DNA from: Verrucomicrobia bacterium UBA1629
GTDB lineage: Bacteria; Verrucomicrobiota; Kiritimatiellia; RFP12; UBA1067
Reading direction: 5' to 3'
NCBI GenBank assembly: GCA_002321305.1
Contig: DCMF01000098.1
Span: 1-18,172 of the forward strand
Length of the DNA: 18,172 nucleotides
Below the pieces are notes generated by a model, which saw only the letters and a program-made list of their open reading frames with translations, was not told where the DNA came from and searched no databases. Below are positions 13,735 through 18,172 of this stretch, piece by piece (within the stretch, counting starts at the first letter, position 1; the number at the start of each line of letters is the position of its first letter). A program made the translations under genes and the position numbers.

Positions 13735-16613
13735 TTCCCCTTCTTCCTGGGCGAATCGATGATCGTGTTGTTTTCGAGAACCATGCCGCCGTGGGCCTCC
13801 GGCGGAAGGCGCGTACCGTTGCCGCTCGTGCCGCCGATGTAGATTCCGCCGCCGTTGTTGCGGAGCGTGTTCCCCCGAATCGTCACATTCCGGGAGCAAC
13901 CGCCCTCCAGCCAGTAGTATTCGGGGTAGATCGAGATCGCGTCGTAGTTCGACCGCTCGACCGTGTTGTTCTCGATCAGGCCGTTGGACGCCTTGATCAG
14001 CATCGCCCGCGCGCGCGTCGAGCCGAACCGGCAGTTGCGGATCGTGAAGCCGTTGCCCATGCGCTCGTTGGAGATGACGACCGTGCCGAAGCTGAAGTCG
14101 ACGGCGCGGTCGAGCGTCAGCACGAGCGCCTTCTTGACGGCGTTCACGAGCGGTTCGCGCAAGTTCGTCGAGAGGATGCGGCGCCGTTCCTCGTCCGTCG
14201 GGTCGGACGCCGCCTCGACCGCCAACACCTTGGCGTCCGGCGGCACCTGCCCCTCGAAGGTCAGGATCTGGATCGTGTCGCCTGGCTCGAAGAGCCCGCC
14301 GCGTCCGAAGGCGGGGATGACGCGGATGCGGTTGCCGTCGCACTTCGTCACGACGCTGTAGTAGCCGGAGATGTTGACGCTGTCGTCGCAGTGGTAGGCG
14401 AATTCGCAGCCGTCAATCGTCACCGTGTCGCCGAACCGGGCGTTGAGCGCGTCGTGGTTGCCGCTCCGCACACGCTTCAGGGCGCGCAGGGCCGAGTCCT
14501 CCCAGACGGGACAGCGCACAAGCCGTCCGTTGCGATAGGTCGCGCCGTGGCTGTAGTTCTCGGCGAAGATGCAGCCGTCCGGCGTCGCATAGGCGGTGAT
14601 GTTCTCGTAGCGGCAGCCGCAGCACCATTCGGAGCGGACCACCTCCGGAAGGCCGGTGCGGTTGTCGGTCAGCGACCAGACGCAGATGTCGCCCGCATCG
14701 CCCTGGCGATCGACGCCGCCCGTCACGCGATACGTGTCGTCGCCCGTACGCACGATCCGGATGCCGTCGCGGTAGCGGTTCGGGTTCTTGAGCTCAAGAT
14801 CCTCCTTCGCGTAGACCTGCACGGGCCACGTCACGGCCTTCAGCTCGGCGTCCGTCGGACAGGGATAGCCGGGGATGATGCGCACGTCCCAGTTCTTGTC
14901 CGCATCGACTTTCTCGATGATTCCCTGCGTGAACGTGAGCGGCGTGTAGTCGAGGGTCAGGTTGCGAATCGTCACGTTCGTGCAGGACTGGAGTTCGACC
15001 AGGCGGGTCTTGGCGCGGCCGAGGATCTTCGCGCCGCCGAAGTCGATCGTGACGTCCGAAAGGCCCGTCAGCTTCAGGTAGACGCGATTGTCCGGGCCTG
15101 TCGGCGCGACGGAATAGATGTCCTTCGCGATCTTGATGTCCTTCTCGCCGCGCGCCAGCCGCGCACGGATCGCGGCGAACGGGTCGCGTGCGTCGTCCCC
15201 CTGCAGCGCATCGAGCAGGCTGTCGACCGTGCCGTATTCGCACCAGACGCCGCGCGCGTCGCAGATCTTCTTGAACTCGACGCAATACGCGCCCGCGTGC
15301 ACGACGCCGCCCGGCGGCGGTTCGCCCGGCATGGGGAGCGGCGACCCCGAAAGGAAGACGCGCGGCGCACGACTGGGGTCGATCCGGCGCGCCAGCGCGG
15401 CGGGCGAATACCGCTCGATCCACGGCAGCCACTTCTCGCGGTTCGCGGCGAACGCCGCGCCGTCCGAATAGCCGTAGCCGAACGCGTGCGCCCCGTAGAA
15501 CGCGCCCGGAATCCACCGGCGGAACTCGGCCGGATCGTAAGACGTCTGCGGCGAGTTGGCCGCCACCGCGTAGATGCCGAGCGCGTTGTCGCCCTGCATG
15601 GCCGCGTAGAGGGCCGAGCCCGCCCCCGCGCTACCGCCGACCAGGCCGATGCGCGAGGCGTCGATGCCCCAGTCGTCCGCATGCGCCTTGACGAACGCAA
15701 GCGCCGCGACCGCGTCGCCAAGCGGCCATTCGATACCCGGCACGTGCTTCGCCGCGTCCGCGTCGGGAATCATCCGGTAGCTGATCGAGACGACGGCCAC
15801 GCCCCGCGCATCGCCGCGCGCGACACAGCCGGCCGCATTCACGAGACTGCACCCATCGACCCAGGCCCCGCCGTGGATCTGCACGAGGCAGGGCACCTTG
15901 CCCGTCGCGCCCTTCGGCAGCCAGACGTCCAGCCGCTGGCGCATATGCGACCCGTAGGCGACGTTCTCGACGTCGGGACGGCGCAGGCGCCACAGGCGCG
16001 GATGTGCCTTCTGCGGATCCTTCGCGTCCTCGGCACTGCACGTCAGGTAGACGTCCGCCGGACGGCGTCCGAAGACGCGGGCGACGGCGCGCAGGTAGTA
16101 GTCGTTCTCGCGCTCGTCGGGGACGAGAAACCGCGCGTGCGCATAGTCGTTCCACGCGCCGACGAAGACGCCCTTCCGCTTCGCGCGCACCGCCTCGGCC
16201 TTCGCGGCGGACAGCCGCTCGCCGTACGCTTCCGGCGACAGCCCCGCATTGCGGTCGAGATCGACGCCCGGCAAGTCCGCATAGCCCGCGTTCGCCGCCG
16301 CCTCGGATGACAGGACCTTGATCTTGTCCCGGTTCCGGGCGGACGCGAACCCCTTCGGCATCCGCCCCTTCACGAGGAAGACGGTGATGCCCGCGTTCGC
16401 CGCGACGTCGATCTCGACTTCCACGTGCGCCGGATCGTCCGGATTCACCACGCCCGTGCGCGGACGCAGCACCTTGCCGTCCGCAAACCGCAGGTTCGTC
16501 CCGCGCGCGAACCCCGTCTCGGCACGGTATTCCGCCACCACGTCCAGGGCGTGCGCCGCCGGCAGGGCGAGCGCGAACGCCAGCAACGTCAAAAGCCTTT
16601 TCCTCACCTTCAT
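13731..16613 (-). CDS. Three-part secreted chimera: WbsX/GH99-like tail, esterase fold, beta-helix glycosidase-like domain
   Basis: 960 residues with a signal peptide (about 1-22). Residues about 145-182 (GVFVGAWNDYAHARFLVPDE) resemble the C-terminal end of WbsX/GH99-like barrels, though the barrel itself is absent. Residues about 215-470 are an alpha/beta-hydrolase of the acetyl-esterase type: HGGAW near 247-251 and GGSAGAGSA with Ser near 328. The Asp and His of the triad are not at recognisable positions. From about 490 a right-handed beta-helix runs to the end, with LQSCTNVTIRNLTLDYTPLT and a cluster of acidic residues GNHDALN (Asp 721) and HCDDSVN (Asp 743, 744). That spacing recalls GH110 alpha-galactosidases, but this is tentative. 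The start has a near-perfect AGAAGGAGG five bases upstream. It follows the beta-strand protein by 15 nt and overlaps the next gene by 4 nt. Confidence 0.75.
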   Translation of the reverse strand: MKVRKRLLTLLAFALALPAAHALDVVAEYRAETGFARGTNLRFADGKVLRPRTGVVNPDDPAHVEVEIDVAANAGITVFLVKGRMPKGFASARNRDKIKVLSSEAAANAGYADLPGVDLDRNAGLSPEAYGERLSAAKAEAVRAKRKGVFVGAWNDYAHARFLVPDERENDYYLRAVARVFGRRPADVYLTCSAEDAKDPQKAHPRLWRLRRPDVENVAYGSHMRQRLDVWLPKGATGKVPCLVQIHGGAWVDGCSLVNAAGCVARGDARGVAVVSISYRMIPDADAAKHVPGIEWPLGDAVAALAFVKAHADDWGIDASRIGLVGGSAGAGSALYAAMQGDNALGIYAVAANSPQTSYDPAEFRRWIPGAFYGAHAFGYGYSDGAAFAANREKWLPWIERYSPAALARRIDPSRAPRVFLSGSPLPMPGEPPPGGVVHAGAYCVEFKKICDARGVWCEYGTVDSLLDALQGDDARDPFAAIRARLARGEKDIKIAKDIYSVAPTGPDNRVYLKLTGLSDVTIDFGGAKILGRAKTRLVELQSCTNVTIRNLTLDYTPLTFTQGIIEKVDADKNWDVRIIPGYPCPTDAELKAVTWPVQVYAKEDLELKNPNRYRDGIRIVRTGDDTYRVTGGVDRQGDAGDICVWSLTDNRTGLPEVVRSEWCCGCRYENITAYATPDGCIFAENYSHGATYRNGRLVRCPVWEDSALRALKRVRSGNHDALNARFGDTVTIDGCEFAYHCDDSVNISGYYSVVTKCDGNRIRVIPAFGRGGLFEPGDTIQILTFEGQVPPDAKVLAVEAASDPTDEERRRILSTNLREPLVNAVKKALVLTLDRAVDFSFGTVVISNERMGNGFTIRNCRFGSTRARAMLIKASNGLIENNTVERSNYDAISIYPEYYWLEGGCSRNVTIRGNTLRNNGGGIYIGGTSGNGTRLPPEAHGGMVLENNTIIDSPRKKGK

Positions 16614-16618
16614 CGAAC

Positions 16619-16627
16619 CTCCTTCTG
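16619..16627 (-). promoter_or_regulatory. Strong ribosome binding site of the esterase/beta-helix gene
   Basis: Minus strand AGAAGGAGG, five bases before the ATG at 16613, placed directly after the stop of the upstream gene. It fixes the start and suggests strong translation within the operon. Confidence 0.7.
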
Positions 16628-16628
16628 A

Positions 16629-18172
16629 TCAGCGGATGATGACCAGTGCGCCCACGTTCAGGCGCTTCGCGCGGAAGCGCAGCTGCCGGCCGTCCGCCGA
16701 AACCGACAGCGAACAGCGCGGCGGCAACGCAGCCTGTGCGGCGGCCAGCACGTCCGCGTCGATGGAAAGCCTCGTGCCTTCGGGCACTTGCGCCAGCACC
16801 AACGTCGTCGTCCGGGCGATCCGCTTCTGCATCGCCTCGACGCCAACGACCGACAGCGTCGTCCCGGCGTTCATGCCGAAATTCCTCACGTCGAAGATCG
16901 GTTCGGCGTTCGCCTCGACGAACTCGGACACGTCAAACTCCAGGAGCGCCCCGTTGCGGAACGTAGAGAAGAACTTCTTGCTGTCGCTGTCGTTCGTCGA
17001 GCGGATCTTCGCGCGCGGCCCCTTCACGCGGCAAACGTTCCCCTTGCCCGTCGCGGCATCGCCGCCAATGAAGAAGCCGTAGTCGCCCGAATAGCGCACC
17101 GTGCCGTTGGAGATCACAAGTTCATTCCCGGAATTGGCGGACAGGTTCAGGTCGAAGATGTCCAGCGTGGCATCCGCGCCGACAGAAACGAGGTTGCCGG
17201 TCGAACCGGCGACTTTCGCGGGGTAGACGTAGCGCGTCGTGAACGTCGCGCCGTTCTCCACCCGAAAGGTGTTGTTCGTTGACGGCGTGGCATCATTTAG
17301 ACAGAACGCCAGCTGGCTCCCGTCGCGGATACCGATGTTCGCATGGTCGTCGATGACGACCGTGTTGCCGGACGACGGGCCAAAAGGCGTCCAGCTCCAG
17401 CCCGACATCACAAGGCTCGCGGCCGCACCCGCAATCCGCAGGACGTTGTTGGACGATCCGGCGACCGTGCCGAGCCTCACGGTCTTGGCGGACAGCGTGC
17501 CGTTCGAGACCGTGACAGCGTTGAACGAGCCTTTCTCGCCGATCAGTCCCTCCTGACCCGGCGCGCGCAGCAAGCCGCCCGCCGCCACCAGCACGGTATT
17601 GCTGTTGGCGTTTGCCGAGTCGTTGCCGACCTTCCACTGTCCGCATTCAACGGTCGCCCCGTCCACGATCTCGACATGGTAGCCGGACGACTTGCGCCCC
17701 GGCTCGAACGTGCTTCTGATCTTCGCGCGCGTCCCTTCGCCCGAAAAGCGAATCGTGCAGTTCTGGTCAAGCGGCGTGTCCGTGTCGCGGTTGCCGAACA
17801 GGTTGGGCGCGTGGATCTCGCTCCCGTCCGAAAACTCGAACAGCGACCAGTCCTCTGCGGATCGGTTCGCGTGATTGTTGGCGCCGCGCATAATCATGTA
17901 GTTATTCGCATAGAACTTGGCCCCTTTGGCCATCCACTTGTAGCCCTTGCCGTGGCCGCTCTGCCCGACAATCTGGCTCGCGTTGGAGATGACCACCCCG
18001 TCAAACGTGAGTTCAACGCCCGAATAGTCAAGGCTGTCCCATGCGCCGGCGCCATAGAAGATGTTGCTCGAAAGGTCCCACACGCCGCCCTTGAAGGCCA
18101 GAGCCGAATTCGGCGTGCCCCAGACGTCCACGTTCCCGCCGACCTTGAGGGTTGCCCCCCCCCCCCCCCCCC
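16629..18172 (-). CDS. Beta-strand-repeat (autotransporter-like) surface protein, 5' end missing
   Basis: The frame is open to the right edge; about 507 residues are readable before the terminal G/C run, and a GTG near 18131 is internal, not the start. The sequence is made of repeated short strands with Asn/Gly turns, such as VSNGTLSAKTVRLGTVAGSS, NNVLRIAGAAASLVMSG and NELVISNGTVRYSGD, the pattern of large secreted beta-helix or autotransporter-associated strand proteins. The C-terminus (SVSADGRQLRFRAKRLNVG, ending LVIIR) has no PEP-CTERM tail, no LPXTG motif and no obvious outer-membrane barrel. Probably a secreted or surface polysaccharide-binding or structural protein; no catalytic motif is visible. 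It is the first gene seen of the operon with the two downstream chimeras. Confidence 0.7.
   Translation of the reverse strand, partial: GGGGGATLKVGGNVDVWGTPNSALAFKGGVWDLSSNIFYGAGAWDSLDYSGVELTFDGVVISNASQIVGQSGHGKGYKWMAKGAKFYANNYMIMRGANNHANRSAEDWSLFEFSDGSEIHAPNLFGNRDTDTPLDQNCTIRFSGEGTRAKIRSTFEPGRKSSGYHVEIVDGATVECGQWKVGNDSANANSNTVLVAAGGLLRAPGQEGLIGEKGSFNAVTVSNGTLSAKTVRLGTVAGSSNNVLRIAGAAASLVMSGWSWTPFGPSSGNTVVIDDHANIGIRDGSQLAFCLNDATPSTNNTFRVENGATFTTRYVYPAKVAGSTGNLVSVGADATLDIFDLNLSANSGNELVISNGTVRYSGDYGFFIGGDAATGKGNVCRVKGPRAKIRSTNDSDSKKFFSTFRNGALLEFDVSEFVEANAEPIFDVRNFGMNAGTTLSVVGVEAMQKRIARTTTLVLAQVPEGTRLSIDADVLAAAQAALPPRCSLSVSADGRQLRFRAKRLNVGALVIIR
18155..18172. other. 18-base C homopolymer at the window edge
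   Basis: The window ends in 18 consecutive C residues, read as poly-G on the coding strand, directly following a normal beta-strand-protein frame (ATLKVGGNVDVWG). Runs of G at read or contig ends are a known artefact of two-colour sequencing chemistry, so this is probably not genomic. Confidence 0.7.

Noticed and set aside
10036..13842. Very long plus-strand open frame (1268 codons) opposite the CE4-GH106 gene, and similar ones at 519-2819 and 13791-16310
   Set aside because: They are antisense shadows of GC-rich genes: Arg/Ala/Val-heavy, no domain, no signal peptide, while the minus-strand products have clear catalytic motifs.
13735..14343. N-terminal extension of the CE4-GH106 reading frame
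   Set aside because: It lies wholly inside the upstream gene in another frame and is Arg-rich; the ATG at 13734 has a ribosome site, a signal peptide and the ATGA overlap.
18155..18172. Phase-variable poly-G tract controlling the surface protein
   Set aside because: It sits exactly at the contig end with nothing beyond it, which fits a sequencing artefact better than a true contingency tract.

Overview
This is an 18.2 kb window of high-GC bacterial DNA. Every gene I can support reads on the minus strand, so transcription runs from the right edge to the left. The content is a polysaccharide-degradation locus: secreted glycoside hydrolases, carbohydrate esterases fused to glycosidases, beta-helix surface or secreted proteins, and one sugar-type transcription regulator. 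There is no SusC/SusD pair and no sulfatase. Abundant signal peptides, large chimeric hydrolases, beta-strand-repeat proteins and noncoding arrays of a CACGGATT/GATTCGTG type suggest an uncultured gut or rumen member of the Verrucomicrobiota/Lentisphaerota/Kiritimatiellota group. That assignment is an inference from style, not from a marker gene. Both edges cut genes, and the right edge ends in 18 C residues that look like a sequencing or assembly artefact.

Region 1 (right, 10012-18172) is a tight three-gene operon: a partial beta-strand-repeat protein, then an esterase/beta-helix chimera 15 nt downstream, then a polysaccharide deacetylase fused to a GH106-type alpha-L-rhamnosidase with a 4-nt ATGA overlap. 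Its promoter lies beyond the window. Region 2 (about 8826-10041) is a decayed interval. It holds a 20-bp palindrome in the tail of the rhamnosidase gene, a short two-helix membrane protein with its own promoter, an approximately 200-bp imperfect inverted repeat with 10-bp-phased units, and several gene remnants. Region 3 (1-8869) is a regulon: a GntR-HTH/LacI-type-sensor repressor or activator (AraR architecture), a GH29 fucosidase and GH3 glycosidase pair, an esterase-GH106 fusion, and the start of a beta-helix protein.

The most informative regulatory signal is a perfect palindrome, ACTTGT-N3-ACAAGT. It occurs in front of the regulator gene, the GH29-GH3 operon and the esterase-GH106 gene, and lies exactly 24 bp upstream of an extended -10 box (TGGTATA[A/C]T) in all three. 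This defines a small self-regulated regulon. Functionally, the three largest enzymes each join an N-terminal esterase or deacetylase module to a C-terminal glycosidase-type module. With the GH29 fucosidase and two GH106 modules, the likely target is an O-acetylated (or otherwise esterified) glycan rich in deoxy sugars such as L-rhamnose and L-fucose.
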